This document shows, piece after piece, positions 13,033-24,712 of a stretch of 64,000 bases of DNA. The position numbers were made by a program, and so were the translations under genes. The notes beneath the pieces were generated by a model. The model had not been told where the DNA came from. It searched no databases and worked only from the letters and a program-made list of their open reading frames with translations. The stretch lies in contig CM070873.1 in assembly GCA_036365515.1 (NCBI GenBank), forward strand, positions 86,759,948 to 86,823,947, written 5' to 3'. Source of the DNA: Torymus aiolomorphi (taxonomy: Eukaryota > Arthropoda > Insecta > Hymenoptera > Torymidae). The stretch's first letter is position 1; every line of letters starts with the position of its first letter.

Positions 13033-14313
13033 TTGCATAAACGCATAGATAAGAGGTTTATGATCTGTCAAGATCTTGAAGTCTCTGCCTTCAACCAAAA
13101 ACGAGAAGTATTTGACAGCTTCATATATTGCCGTGAGCTCACGGTCATATGCACTGCACTTCCGCTGCGAGGGAGAAGAACTTCTTGGAGAAGAACGCTA
13201 AAGGTTCCCAAACTCCGGTGAGAGAAAGTTATTCAGGCAGCACCCATCCCAGAGTCAGAGGCATCAGACACGATGCGTAACTTGGCGCCGATGCGGGGAT
13301 GTACAAGTAGGGTTGCTGCCGCCAATGCTTGTTTTACACGGGTGAGGGCTTCCTCTGTCTCAGGCGTCCACGGAACGGGACATTTGTCATTTTTTCGAGA
13401 ATCTGTGAAGAAATCATTAAGAGGAGCCTGAGTGGTCGCAGCATGAGGCATGTTGCGACGATAGAAATTCACAGTGCCGAGAAACCTACGAAGCTCTGCG
13501 ATTGTTTGAGGTTTGGGGAAGTTCAAAACAGCTTCAACCCTACTGGGAATGGGACGAATGCCTTCACCATTTACCAGGTAGCCTAAAAACTCTAATTCTT
13601 CGGCAGCAAAGGTACATTTTTCGACGTTTAAGCGAAGATGAAACTTCTTAAGTCGTTCAAAGACCGTGCGAAGATGAGAGTAGTGTTCTTCAATAGAAAA
13701 CGAAGCGATAAGAATGTCATCAATGTAAAGGTAAACAAAATCGAGATCACCTAACGCGCTATTAATGTAACGCTGGAAGGTTTGACTCGCGTTGCGAAGT
13801 CCGAAGGTCATGTACATGAACTCGAAAAGACCGAAAGGGGTTATAATGGCCGTTTTCGATATGTCCTCGGGGGCAACAAGAATCTGATTGAACGCTTTGT
13901 GGAGATCAAGCGCCGAAAAGATTTTCTTACCATGAAGGTTATTAGTGCAGTTATGAATATGTACAGTCGGATACTTATCCGGAACTGTGGCAGCGTTTAA
14001 GCGCCTAGTTACTACAGGGTCTCCAACTGTTATCCTTTTTCAACTCCATATAGAGGGAATTTGCCCAAGGGCTGCTGGAGGGGCGGCAAATTCCAGCCTT
14101 AATCCAAGCATCAAACTCGGCCTTCGCTGCTTTCAGTTTGTCCGGGGCGAGTCTACAAGGACGCTCCGAGACTGGGGGGCCAGAGGTTATAATATGGTGA
14201 AATACATCGCCATTTCTGGGGACTGTGGGCTTGGAAACACCCGTGATCTCCGGAAAATCAGCGAGAATTTTAGCGCACTCTGAACCGGGAACAACTACAA
14301 AAACAGAGTCCAA
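13033..14313 (-). pseudogene. Gypsy (CsRn1-type) reverse transcriptase and RNase H
   Basis: The N-terminal RT segment (14313-14005) contains [30 protein letters not shown] and SWRPCSN, where functional elements read ..GDYR. After a frame change the RT core (13817-13233) has [15 protein letters not shown] and the YIDD active site ([12 protein letters not shown]), then [20 protein letters not shown]. The RNase H start is [13 protein letters not shown]. Remaining RNase H sequence runs to about 13033 in another frame. The YIDD box is intact, but the frames are not joined. Confidence 0.82.
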
Positions 14314-14447
14314 CGAACTTCCTTTACAACCGCGAGAGAGTAAATATTGGTGAGGGGATCAACAAGGCGATTCCTTTTTAGGTCGACAAGAAGGCCGTAG
14401 TGCGACAGAAGATCAGCACCAATAATAGGATGTGGCACACCCGCGAT

Positions 14448-15491
14448 TCAAAAGCTCCAGCGAATGGGGCACTTAAGACCCAAATTGAGTGTAAACATTG
14501 ACTCACCATAGATATCGATCAATGAATTGTTCGCCGCGAATAGCCGGAAGGAGCTGGGCTTGCCGTATGCCTTAGGATTTGCTGGGATGAGCGAAATGTC
14601 CGCACCAGTGTTGATAAGGAACGACTTGCCCGAGATCCGATCACGCACATGAAGACGTTTGGATAAAAGAGGGCCTTCTGAAGACGTCTCCTCAACAGAA
14701 GGTTGAGTTAGTTTTTTTTTGAGGATGTTGCTGCTGCCACTCGCCAAATTTAGAACACCACTCACGGCATGATAAGGGGTTATTCGTATATTTTCGATGA
14801 GCAAGGCACAAACCGGAAGGATCACGGCTAGAAGAACGCGCCTGGATCTGCCTCTAGATTGAGGGCGAGATGAATCATCGGATTTATCCTGGCCACCAGC
14901 TGATTTCTTGGGCAACGCGTCTACCTTCCGTTCAAGGCGATCGAAGCGCTTGAGAAGAGTTTTAAGAGTGGCAGCGTTCGACTGATTAGGAGAGACCGCA
15001 TTGATTCGAGGGTCGAGGACATCAGAAATCTGCATCTGATTGGAGTCCATAGCTTCAACAATCTTTATATCGGCCATCACCGCGAGCTTATGAAGGTCCG
15101 TTACCTCCGAAGTCGCCACGGTGGCTATATAATGGGCGGGTAACTGGTCAGAAATGACAGAGCATATAATGTCATCACCCGCGCCTGTATTGAGGCCTCG
15201 CAGACGGTTCAATATGAGCGATGGCTTATCGATTGTCGAGACCTGATCTTTAATGAGCTGACGCAGGCGCGTCTCAGCAGAGGCACCGAACGTATCGATC
15301 AGGCGATTTTTAACTTGTTCAAAAATGTCCGCGGGATGAGGGTCAGCGGTGACAATGTCTTTGATAGCTTCGAACGCTTGTCGCGCTCGACGTAATGTCT
15401 GCATTCCTGAGGGTGATCTCTGCCTGCGCGAACCATACCGCCGGGTTGTCGCGAGAAAACGAAGCGATTTTAGGTTGCCGGTATACCGCAT
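14448..15491 (-). pseudogene. Gypsy Gag and aspartic protease region
   Basis: A 347-codon frame carries the Gag capsid-like region (HPADIFEQVKNRLIDTFGAS, LRQLIKDQ, LLKRFDRLERKVD) and then the protease. The nucleocapsid knuckle is in a different frame at about 14745-14830: CLAH, nine residues, then CREWC. Two small indels therefore flank it. In the protease the catalytic triad reads NTG (SFLINTGADISLIP) instead of DTG. The codon is AAC, so the first catalytic Asp is lost and the copy is inactive. Confidence 0.78.
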
Positions 15492-16771
15492 TGACCGCTC
15501 GCGCAGCTTGGTTAACTCCTGGATCGTCTTGACGCTCCAGGAGCTGTTACACCTGTTGCTGCAGAACCTGTATTGCTTAATCGTTAGCCATATTGATAAG
15601 AAAGAATGTACGCGAGCCTAAAGCCTAGCACGTAGATAATTACTCCTACGCTCCCCGAAGGTTACATAGGAAGTAAGAGAGGAGATCTAACCCCTCCGGT
15701 GAGGTTTTAAAATGCGCCTAAATTACCTTACGCCGCTGCGTATTACAAGCTCCGTAGGCAGTGCTCGCAGGCACAAACAATAATTCCAAAGTTAAGTCTA
15801 AGCTAAAACTTAAAACTATGTAAACCGCAAGAAAAGCTAAGAGAAGCCACTTTCCCACTCAAAAAAAAAAAATTTAAAGGAACTTTTACTAAAGAATGTG
15901 ATTAGACAACGCGTGAGTTTCTTAAAATAAATAAAAAAAATGAAATACGTGTGTCACAAAAACACTAAGAAGTTTTCGAGTCACCTTGCGCGAGAGCGAA
16001 CTTGAAAACACGAAAGTACGCGAAAGTCAAAATGGCCGCCAAGATAGCTGTGAAGTTCCTAGAACGCGTGACTGTTGCGTGCGAGTTTCGCGGAATTCAA
16101 AATCTCGCGAGTAAACACGCGCCGAACAAGAATAACTCTCGGAATTCAAAAGCGCGCGCACGCGTGATTTTCACTGACCTCGCAGGTCATGCACGCATAC
16201 CTTGGAGATTACGCTGACAACTAGCTGCCTCGGAGAAGACTCGACGAGGTGCTGCAGCGGCCGACCTCCCGGTGCTCGACGGGTGCGGTAGAAAAATGCG
16301 CCGGTGACGGTGGCTTCACGCGCCGCACCCGGAGATCTGCTTCGGAGAGATGAGCTGGCCAAATGTTGCTCCACGAGTGCGTTGAAAGGCGCCGGTGACG
16401 ATGGCTTCACGCGTCAACGCACCGGGAGATCTGCTTCAAGTCGTGAGGTTCCTCGGAGAATACTGGACTATGGGCGACGATTGAAGAGCAGTCCTTGTAC
16501 TTCGGCCGGTTAAGAGTTTCATGCGTGTACGCCGGCATGCTAGCACGCACACGACGTAAATCGACAACAGTCGAGGTTTTCTGTATGCGCCGGCGTGCCA
16601 GCACGCATACGGAAAGGAGAAGAAATCTCCTCAGCGGCGAAATGCCGCAAACGTTGCCGAGGCTCGGTTTGCGGCACGAGGACACGTGCCGCAGGTAAAG
16701 GCGGTGAAGATACACCGCGACAGGTCCACGCCTGTCACTCCTCCTCGCCGACTTGTTGTCGGGGTCACCAA
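15492..16771 (-). other. Gypsy leader and upstream part of gag
   Basis: It lies between the 5' LTR and the readable Gag. The primer-binding site TGGTGACCCCGAC is at 16770-16758. Open frames here are short and GC-richer than the rest of the window. GCCGGTGACG(A/G)TGGCTTCACGCG is repeated at about 16300 and 16390, and an ACGCCGGCATGCTAGCACGC-type dyad lies near 16530-16605. No further protein recognised. Confidence 0.5.
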
Positions 16772-17019
16772 TGTGGGGATTCTAGGCCCACGTCTCTGCT
16801 CGTTCCAGGAATAGGAATGGAGAGGAGAGAGAAATGAAGAGTCGAGGAGTCAACAGTAACGAGGTTTATTGTACTAGGAGGTGTACAGCGGACACACGAC
16901 ACACGTCCGCACATGGACTCGAGCAACGACTGTCGCTCGCAGGCGGCTTCTCACTGCACGCAACATGGCCGCTTTCCCCACTCTCGCAGAGAGCGAGAGG
17001 GAAGATCGCAGTCCCTACA
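16772..17019 (-). repeat. Gypsy 5' LTR
   Basis: 248 bp, with the same ends as 11304-11548 and a 7-bp ACACACG-type duplication relative to it. Confidence 0.88.
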
Positions 17020-17023
17020 CTAG

Positions 17024-17119
17024 TATAGCATAGCGCGACATCTATAATCGAAAGTACGAAAGATACGCGTAAGAGGGAGCTCATAAAAAGAAAGAAGTTG
17101 CAAATTGTGGAAACTAACA
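17024..17119 (-). repeat. Copia 3' LTR, inner part
   Basis: It continues the LTR from CTAG and ends CTAACA. CTCCCCCTC follows, the complement of the polypurine tract. Confidence 0.9.
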
Positions 17120-17139
17120 CTCCCCCTCAATTAAAACTT

Positions 17140-18140
17140 TTAATTTAAATTGCAAAGTCCAAGTTCTGTGATGCACTTGTTGTGTTTGGCCCCAGGTAGT
17201 GGCTTCGTCAGGACATCAGCGCTCATTTCTTTGGTGGGTAGATACTCGAGACGGATTGGATGACGTTGAATTGCTTCTCTGATAAAATGAAAACGTATAT
17301 CTATGTGTTTTGACCTGGAGTGATAGACGGCATTTTTAGCTAGCTTTATAGTCGACTGGTTGTCATTGAACAGCAGCACTTTTACGAGGCTCTTGCACCT
17401 GAGCTCTTTTAATAAAGTGATGCAGAAGATAGCTTCCTTAGCTGCCTCGCTCAAGCATATTTACTCGGCCTCTGTAGACGAGAGAGCTACAGGTTCTGCT
17501 TTCTAGAATACCAAGATACAGCTGCTCCGGTTAGGACGAATGAATAGCCCGTGAACGACCTCCGATCTAACTCCGAGTTGCCCCAGTCTGCGTCGGCCAA
17601 TCCAATCAAAGCTTTGTCATCTCGCCTGTAAACTAGTCCCTTGTACAAACTCCCGCGTAGATAGCGGAGAACTCGCTTAGCCGCTTTCCAGTATCGAGCG
17701 TCATGTTTATTGTTAAATTGACTTAGGTAGTTCACAGCATGGGTAATATCCGGACGTGTCCCTACGCTCACGTACATGAGGGCTCCAATAAGCTCTCTAT
17801 ATGGGAGAGAGCCGTCCTGTTCATTGGTTGAACATATATCGAGCTCAGTGCCCTTCTTTATTGGAGTTCCCACTGGTTTACACTCCGCCATTCCGAATTT
17901 TGAAAGTACTTTCTTGATAAATCCTTATTGTGATAGCGTGATTTTGTCACCGGTTTGACGCATTTCTATGCCAAGGCAGTAGCTGGCTGCTCCCATGTCC
18001 TTCACTTGAAATCTGCTCTTGAGTTTTTCCTTGATTTCTTGAACTCTGGTGGCATTTCGTGAGGTTATGAGAATGTCGTCGACGTAGAGCAGGAGATAAG
18101 TTGGCTCCCCCACGGTATTATCGACACACACACAGGGGTC
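17140..18140 (-). pseudogene. Copia reverse transcriptase (C-terminal part) and RNase H
   Basis: The RT active site is intact: YLLLYVDDILITSR near 18100. VKDMGAASYCLGIEM follows, then after a frame change (about 17891) GTPIKKGTELD, PYRELIGALMYVSVGTRPDI and RRSFTGYSFVLTGAAVSWYS. The RNase H acidic residue lies in GLADADWG. The ALSSTEAEY motif sits near 17455-17480 but is hit by a frameshift and a stop in place of Tyr. The domain ends with KHIDIRFHFIRE and LPTKEMSADVLTKPL. It is the 3' end of copia pol, clearly dead. Confidence 0.85.
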
Positions 18141-18299
18141 TGACAAGGAAGGTACCCCAAGTGTAAGTCGCCGATTTGGACGATATTGCAATATGTTGTA
18201 GTACATTAAAAAATAAGAGACACGTATTTTTTTTACGTGCTGATACACTTTAAGGGGGTGAAATCTACCCCTAAAGTTCACCCTCAAAAACAATTTTTT

Positions 18300-20100
18300 T
18301 CAAATATTTCAAAAACGAATAAAGCTAGCTTCATGAAACCGACGCCAAAAGTTGTAGAATAAAAAAGCCTTCAAAATAGCATTACTTTCAATTTTAAGGG
18401 TAGCAACCCCTATTTTTTTTTTCAAGAAAACTAAGCTTTTTTCATCAATTTTCAGCTATAAAAATTACAATAAATTATATATCGCCTCAAAACTGATTCC
18501 ATTTAAAAGAAAATTAAAAAATAAAGTTGACCTGTCTCGTGGTTTTGGCCAAAATTATTTTTTAGGGGGTAACTACCCCTTATTTATATTTTGTTCATTA
18601 TTTCAGAAATAAATAAAGATACCTTAATAAAACCAACGGTAAAAATTTTAAAATAGGAAAGGCTTCAAAACAGCATTACTTTCAATTTTAAGGGTAGCAA
18701 CCCCTATTTTTTTTTTCAAGAAAACTAAGCTTTTTTCATCAATTTTCAGCTATAAAAATTACAATAAATTATATATCGCCTCAAAACAGATTCCATTTAA
18801 AAGAAAATTAAAAAATAAAGTTGACTTGTCTCGTGGTTTTGGCCAAAATTATTTTTTAGGGGGTAACTACCCCTTATTTATATTTTGTTCATTATTTCAG
18901 AAATAAATAAAGATACCATAATAAAACCAACGCTAAAAATTTTAAAATAGGAAAGGCTTCAAAACAGCATTACTTTCAATTTTAAGGGTAGCAACCCCTA
19001 TTTTTTTTCAAGAAAACTAAACTTTTTTCATCAATTTTTAGCTATAAAAATTACAATACATTATATATCGCCTTAAAACTGATTCCATTTAAAAGAAAAT
19101 TAAAAAATAAAGTTGACCTGTCTCGTGGTTTTGGCCAAAATTATTTTTTAGGGGTAACTACCCCTTATTTATATTTTGTTCATTATTTCAGAAATAAATA
19201 AAGATACCTTAATAAAACCAACGGTAAAAATTTTAAAATAGGAAAGGCTTCAAAACAGCATTACTTTCAATTTTAAGGGTAGCAACCCCTATTTTTTTTT
19301 CAAGAAAACTAAGCTTTTTTCATCAATTTTCAGCTATAAAAATTATAATAAATTATATATCGCCTTAAAACTGATTCCATTTAAAAGAAAATTAAAAAAA
19401 TAAAGTTGACCTGTCCCGTGGTTTTAACCAAAATTATTTTTTAGGGGGTAACTACCTTAATAAAACTAACACTAAAAATCTTAAAATTAAAAAGGCTACA
19501 AATCTGTATCACTTTCAATTTTAAGGGTAGCAACCCCTATTTTTTTTCAAGAAAACTAAGCTTTTTTCATCAATTTTCAGCTATAAAAATTACAATAAAT
19601 TATATATCGCCTCAAAACTGATTCCATTTAAAAGAAAATTAAAAAATAAAGTTGACTTGTCTCGTGGTTTTGGCCAAAATTATTTTTTAGGGGGTAACTA
19701 CCCCTTATTTATATTTTGTTCATTATTTCAGAAATAAATAAAGATACCATAATAAAACCAACGCTAAAAATTTTAAAATAGGAAAGGCTTCAAAACAGCA
19801 TTACTTTCAATTTTAAGGGTAGCAACCCCTATTTTTTTTTCAAGAAAACTAAGCTTTTTTCATCAATTTTCAGCTATAAAAATTATAATAAATTATATAT
19901 CGCCTTAAAACTGATTCCATTTAAAAGAAAATTAAAAAAATAAAGTTGACCTGTCCCGTGGTTTTAACCAAAATTATTTTTTAGGGGGTAACTACCTTAA
20001 TAAAACTAACACTAAAAATCTTAAAATTAAAAAGGCCACAAATCTGTATCACTTTCAATTTTAAGGGTAGGAACCCCTATTTTTCTCTTTTTAAGGAAAT
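18300..20100. repeat. Left subterminal tandem array, about 294-bp unit, seven copies
   Basis: The landmark GGGTAGCAACCCCTATTTTT (GGAACCCC in the last copy) starts at about 18398, 18692, 18986, 19277, 19525, 19817 and 20065. Spacing is 294, 294, 291, 248, 292 and 248. The two 248-bp units share the same internal deletion (GGGGGTAACTACCTTAATAAAACTAACACTAAAAATC-type junction), so a two-unit block was duplicated. Each unit contains the dyads GGGTAGCAACCCC and GGGGGTAACTACCCC. Confidence 0.9.
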
Positions 20101-20418
20101 TAAGAGACTTTATTGACTTCAATGGTGAAACTTATCGATTTTTATCGACTTCTACTAACTTTTTCTAGCAGGGAGGGTAAATGCGTTTATTATTTTTTTC
20201 TGAAAAAATTGCGTAAATAATCAAAATTTAGTGAGATTAATTTTTTTTCAAAAAAATAATAAAAATTAAAGTTACGTGTTGAAGAAAAATACAAAATGAA
20301 ATGATAACTAATGTAAATATGGTTTTTGTTTTAACAACACAAGTTTTATTATTACTATTACTACAAAAAATTTAAAGTATTCTCAAAAAAGTAATTGTTT
20401 GTCGAATAGCTCGAGGCA

Positions 20419-22095
20419 TTATGGATTGTAAGTTGTACAATAATGATATTCTTCAAAAAAGTGTTTTAAGCATAAAGATTTTTTACACCACGAACATCTA
20501 ACAATTGCAACATTATTACAACCATTGATCTCACAATGCGTTGCACAGGAATCTCGGAAACTGAAACTTACGGGGTCATCGAAATCTCCTGGTCGATTCA
20601 CAAGATACCCACTTTTATACCACGAATATTTAAATAGATTTTCATATCGTGGAGATGAAAATTGGTTATGAACCAAAGACTGTAATTTAATTATATTATT
20701 TCTCAAATGTAAATTTAAGTCTTCGTCTATGAGCAAAACATGGTCTGAAAAATGTTTAACATAGTTCTTCCATGTGCGGAATCCATATACATCTAACGGC
20801 TGTATGTTTCCAGTCGTTCCTGTAGGTATCATTTTGAGATGTAGTGTTTTATCGTGTGGCGTAACTTCCTGTACAATCGTTGGACAATGACCACTCCACG
20901 AATCAATTAGCAGCATGCTTCTAGGTCCAACTTGAGGAAAATATACCTCTTTTAACCACGCCTTAAAGAGTTCTACAAATTTTGATTTTATTTAAATGTG
21001 TCTTCCGAAATAATTAACGTTTTATTTTTAGAAATTAATAGAACGTGATTTTACCTGAATTAAGTTTTCCAGATGTCGAGGATGTAACATATACGTTTGT
21101 AGGCACTAACAAACTTTGTGAGACAATTGGTCCAAATTCTCCGCTTTGTTCCTTTAATACTAAAAATAATGGTGATAGTAACTTTCCTGTGGCTAAAATT
21201 GTCGGCTGTACAGTATAGCTATGAGTTGTTGATGTGACCGACTGTACAAGGCACTGTAATTTCTTTTCTCCTTCAAAAGCAAGAGATCGACCAGAATGCA
21301 TTTCCAACTGAAAACCAGACTGGTCTGAATTATATGTATTGTCAGCGCCTATTTGATTAATCAATTGTTTGACTTATGTTACGAATTCTACTTCTTTTTT
21401 ATGCAAATCATTTCTATTTTCTACTTTTTTTGTAATAAATTTATTAATTTTTCGAAAAACAATTCTATGGGTGTTTTTAAATTTTGAAAGCCAATGTTTT
21501 GAAGCTGTAAATCTTACGTCCTCATTTCCGATTAATTTTCGTGCTTGTAGAGCCCATCTTCTTAAATCGTTGTCATGAATTATTAATCCAGCTTCAGTAG
21601 CAGCTTTAAAATTTTCTAGTGTGAAATCGCAAATTCTTGCAATTTTTTCTTGGTAAGTTCCACCTTGATTGATTTGGTGAGCCCAGCGATGTAACTGTGT
21701 TTCAGAACTGACTTTCCTGAATCTATTTTGAACTGTTTTAAGCGATAAATTCTTTTTGTTTTTCCACTTCTCCAATATTCTACAGCCCTTTTTTTGTATT
21801 CAAAACTCAATGGTTCTTCATGTCCCGTACATTGATCCGTAGGTAATTCAGGATAGTAAGGAAGTGTATGTAAATCAACATCTTCCACAATACGTGCATC
21901 TGTTTCTTTATATTCTTCTTGAAAATCCAACGATTTTTCCATTGTAACATCTATGCTATTAGACGATTCCATTAAATCTAACAGTATCATTTGGAAATGG
22001 TCTTTTATTTCTATTTCTTTAATATTATAAAGGCTATCTTCAATATCAAGTGTTTGGAAATAGGCAAGCAGCAAATTAATAACATTCAGAGGATT
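20419..22095 (-). pseudogene. Transposase with CENP-B-like HTH, DDD catalytic core and C-terminal zinc-binding tail
   Basis: The order on the minus strand begins with an acidic N-terminal region (from about 22095, MKINPLNVINLL...). A helix-turn-helix part follows with VEYWRSGK, a frameshift near 21775, and LSLKTVQNRFRKVSSETQLHRW. The CENP-B-type domain is LRRWALQARKLIG and FTASKHWLSKFKNTH. An in-frame TAA at 21376-21374 interrupts it, then comes the DDE_1-like core: YNSDQSGFQLE (first D), a GT-AG intron at 21054-20973, GPRSMLLIDSWSGH (second D) and NIQPLDVYGFRTWK (third D). The tail has Cys/His spacing CNNVAIVRCSWCKKSLCLKH and ends at 20419. This is the pogo/Tigger/jerky type of core. One frameshift and one stop make this copy inactive. 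Confidence 0.8.
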
Positions 22096-22125
22096 AATTT
22101 TCATTTTGAGTACTAAAATAATCAA

Positions 22126-23840
22126 ACATTTATAAGAATAATTGCATACAGAAATAGTATCTTTACAACATACATATATAGAATGCTGAAAATAAAAACA
22201 TTTTTTTAATTTGTATGCGTCACCCCTCTAAACGTTACATTACTATGTTGCGAGAAGATAGCTATTTCTCAATGAGAAAGCTTTATACGTTGTACGTTGT
22301 ACGCTTTTACTGATGTACGCTATCATGCGACCAATGTCTTTTTACCGGGAAATATTTGTTTAAATATTAAAAAAATACCATATTTTTATAAGATAATAAT
22401 GTCGCATTTAAAAAGGCGACACATACAAATAAAACAAATATTTATACTTTGGGCCATCCTGTTAAGAATCTATTAAGAATATCGTATCTGTATATTTCTT
22501 TACTAAAGCGCTTGATTAAAATGAAAAGAAGGTAATCTCGAGTTTTTTTTTAAATTTGTAAACAGTAATCGATAAGATGTATTGCACAATGCCTGTTAAT
22601 TTAGATTTATTAAAATTAAGATTTAGTTATTTAAAATTATTATTTGTATGTAAAATTTATTATTTGTAAAACATCTAATAGTAAAGGAACCGTATACAAT
22701 TTTGGCTAAAAATTGAATCAGGAGTCTATAATTTTGTTAATAACAGAAAGTAAACAATTCAGTATACACAATAAAGTATATTTTGATACATTTTTTAATT
22801 TTCGTAAAAATATTAAAAATACTTTATGTACTTATAAATCAGGATTTTTTAAATCTTTAAAATTAAAGAAAAATCAATTTAAACTATTTGTGCTCTATAA
22901 CGTCAAATGTATCTCCAAAAAATGTAACAATGTACGAAATTGCATACTTTCTAATATGTTCATTAAAAATAACGCAAAATATAATTTTGTTATAATTTTA
23001 TTAAAGCCTATAGACAGATACGAAATTCTTACAATTAATGCATTAGATCTGATATATAAATAGACATTTACCTGTAGTTTTGTAGTGCTGCTGACATTAA
23101 AAAAAATGAATTGATGCAATATTACAGCCACAATATTGTAGAAATAACCACTTTCACAAAACAACACTGCACGACTGGAACTCTACCGATTTATAAATAC
23201 AATGTTTGCCAGCAATATATGAAACTACGAGTTAAATCACCAATCTATAAATATCCGCCTCATAATAACATAAAAATAACATATTATTTTCTCATTCACA
23301 ATCAGCGATTACTCTTATTTATTGCATAAAAATCACTTACATCCACGTACACACACGCACACACACATTAATTTTTTTTTAATGCTTTATTTATCACGTA
23401 TCAAAACGGTACGATTGCCTTTGACGAAGTATTTATAATAATACATAAAATATAATAAAGGGAAGTAAGAACATAATGAACTTTCGGGGATGATTTGCAC
23501 CCCTTTAAAATGTATTATTCACAGATAAAAAATATAAATATTTTTCGTTTTTTGGTTCACTACAAGATATAAAAGTTTAAATAAACATGTTACTTTTCTT
23601 GTGGAATTCAAGTCAAAATTAGTTTTTCGAAAAAGCTTTACAATAATCCGTTTAAACAAGTAGTTTAACCAAACTAATTTTGCAAAATTAATGATAAATT
23701 AGTATTTCGTATTGCCCGAAAGCGCTAAAATTACATAGCGTTTGTCTGTGTTATTGGTCAAAATTTTATGATCAATCTTTTCAATGGAATGGTTTTTAAA
23801 GAGATATATTTATAGCTGAAAATTGATAAAAAAACTTAAT
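22126..23840. other. Internal AT-rich part of the 6.6-kb transposon
   Basis: This AT-rich sequence lies between the transposase 5' end and the right array. Open frames here are short and low in complexity; none reads as a known protein. It probably holds the promoter and non-coding filler. Confidence 0.4.
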
Positions 23841-23844
23841 TTCC

Positions 23845-24545
23845 TTTAAAAAAATAGGGGTTGCTACCCTTAAAATCGAAAGTTATGCAGATTTATGGTC
23901 TTTTTAATTTTAAGATTTTTAGCGTTAGTTTTATTAAGGTATCTTTATTTATTTCTGAAATAATGATCAAAATAAAAATAAGGGGTAGTTACCCCTAAAA
24001 AATAATTTTGGTTAAAACCACGGGACAGGTAAACTTTATTTTTTAATTTTCTTTTAAATGAAATCAGTTTTAAGGCGATATATAATTTATTATAATTTTT
24101 ATAGCTGAAAAATGATGAAAAAAGCTTAGTTGTCTTGAAAGAAAAATAGGGGTTGCTACCTTTAACATTGAAAATAATGCTGTTTTGAAGCCTTTCTTAT
24201 TTTAAAATTTTTAGCGTTGGTTTTATTAAGATGTCTTTATTTATTTCTGAAATAATGAACAAAATATAAATAAGGGGTAGTTACCCCCTAAAAAATAATT
24301 TTGGCCAAAACCACGAGACAGGTCAACTTTATTTTTTAATTTTCTTTTAAATGAAATCTGTTTTGAGGTGATATATAATTTATTGTAATTTTTATAGCTG
24401 AAAATTGATGAGAAAAGCTTAGTTTTCTTGAAAAAAAATAGGGGTTGCTACCCTTAAAATTGAAAGTAATGCTGTTTTGAAGGCTTTTTTATTCTACAAC
24501 TTTTGGCGTCGGTTTCATTAAACTAGCTTTATTCATTTTTGAAAT
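23845..24545. repeat. Right subterminal tandem array, three inverted copies of the 294-bp unit
   Basis: The inverted landmark AGGGGTTGCTACC lies at about 23856, 24148 and 24440. Unit content matches the left array in reverse, so the array forms part of the inverted arms of the transposon. Confidence 0.88.
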
Positions 24546-24712
24546 ATTTGAAAAAAACTGTTTTTGAGGGTGAACTTTAGGGGTAGATTTCACCCCCTTA
24601 AAGTGTCTATCAGCACGTAAAAAAAAAAAGTGTCTCTTATTTTTTAATGTACTACAACATATTGCAATATCGTCCAAATCGTCGACTTACACTTGGGGTA
24701 TCTTCCTTGTGA

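Larger units (their letters stand above)
11304..17019 (-). mobile_element. Gypsy LTR retrotransposon of the CsRn1 type, CTAG target duplication
   Basis: LTRs lie at 11304-11548 and 16772-17019 with TG...CA ends. CTAG is duplicated at 11300-11303 and 17020-17023, and the copia 5' LTR preserves the empty CTAG near 28447. The primer-binding site on the minus strand, two bases inside the 5' LTR, reads TGGTGACCCCGAC, which matches the 3' end of tRNA-Trp. The Gag knuckle reads C-x2-H-x9-C-x3-C instead of CCHC. Both are hallmarks of the CsRn1/Kabuki clade. The polypurine tract is a run of 13 G. Frames are broken at several points, so it is defective. Confidence 0.88.
18144..24709 (-). mobile_element. 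6.6-kb DNA transposon, CAAGGAAG inverted ends, TGA target duplication, satellite-like arms
   Basis: The ends are CAAGGAAGGTACCCCAAGTG on the left and the near-complement CACTTGGGGTATCTTCCTTG on the right. TGA is duplicated at 18141-18143 and 24710-24712. Removing the element and one TGA restores the copia RT frame (minus strand ACT CAC TCA GAC CCC, giving T-H-S-D-P), so these ends are exact. The terminal inverted repeats are about 150 bp (to about 18300 and 24545). Behind them lie tandem arrays of a 294-bp unit: seven copies left, three inverted copies right. A CENP-B-type HTH plus DDD transposase lies in the middle on the minus strand. Confidence 0.85.

Noticed and set aside
18300..20100. 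CRISPR-like or centromeric satellite array
   Set aside because: Units are about 294 bp without spacers, and inverted copies lie at the other end of the same transposon. They are subterminal repeats of an element.
22713..23329. Lys/Asn/Ile-rich frames in the 6.6-kb transposon
   Set aside because: Composition follows the AT-rich background, and the frames on both strands overlap.
18150..24705. TA target duplication with CCCCAAGTG ends for the 6.6-kb transposon
   Set aside because: It would leave a palindromic CAAGGAAG/CTTCCTTG remnant in copia RT and not restore the frame. TGA with CAAGGAAG ends does.
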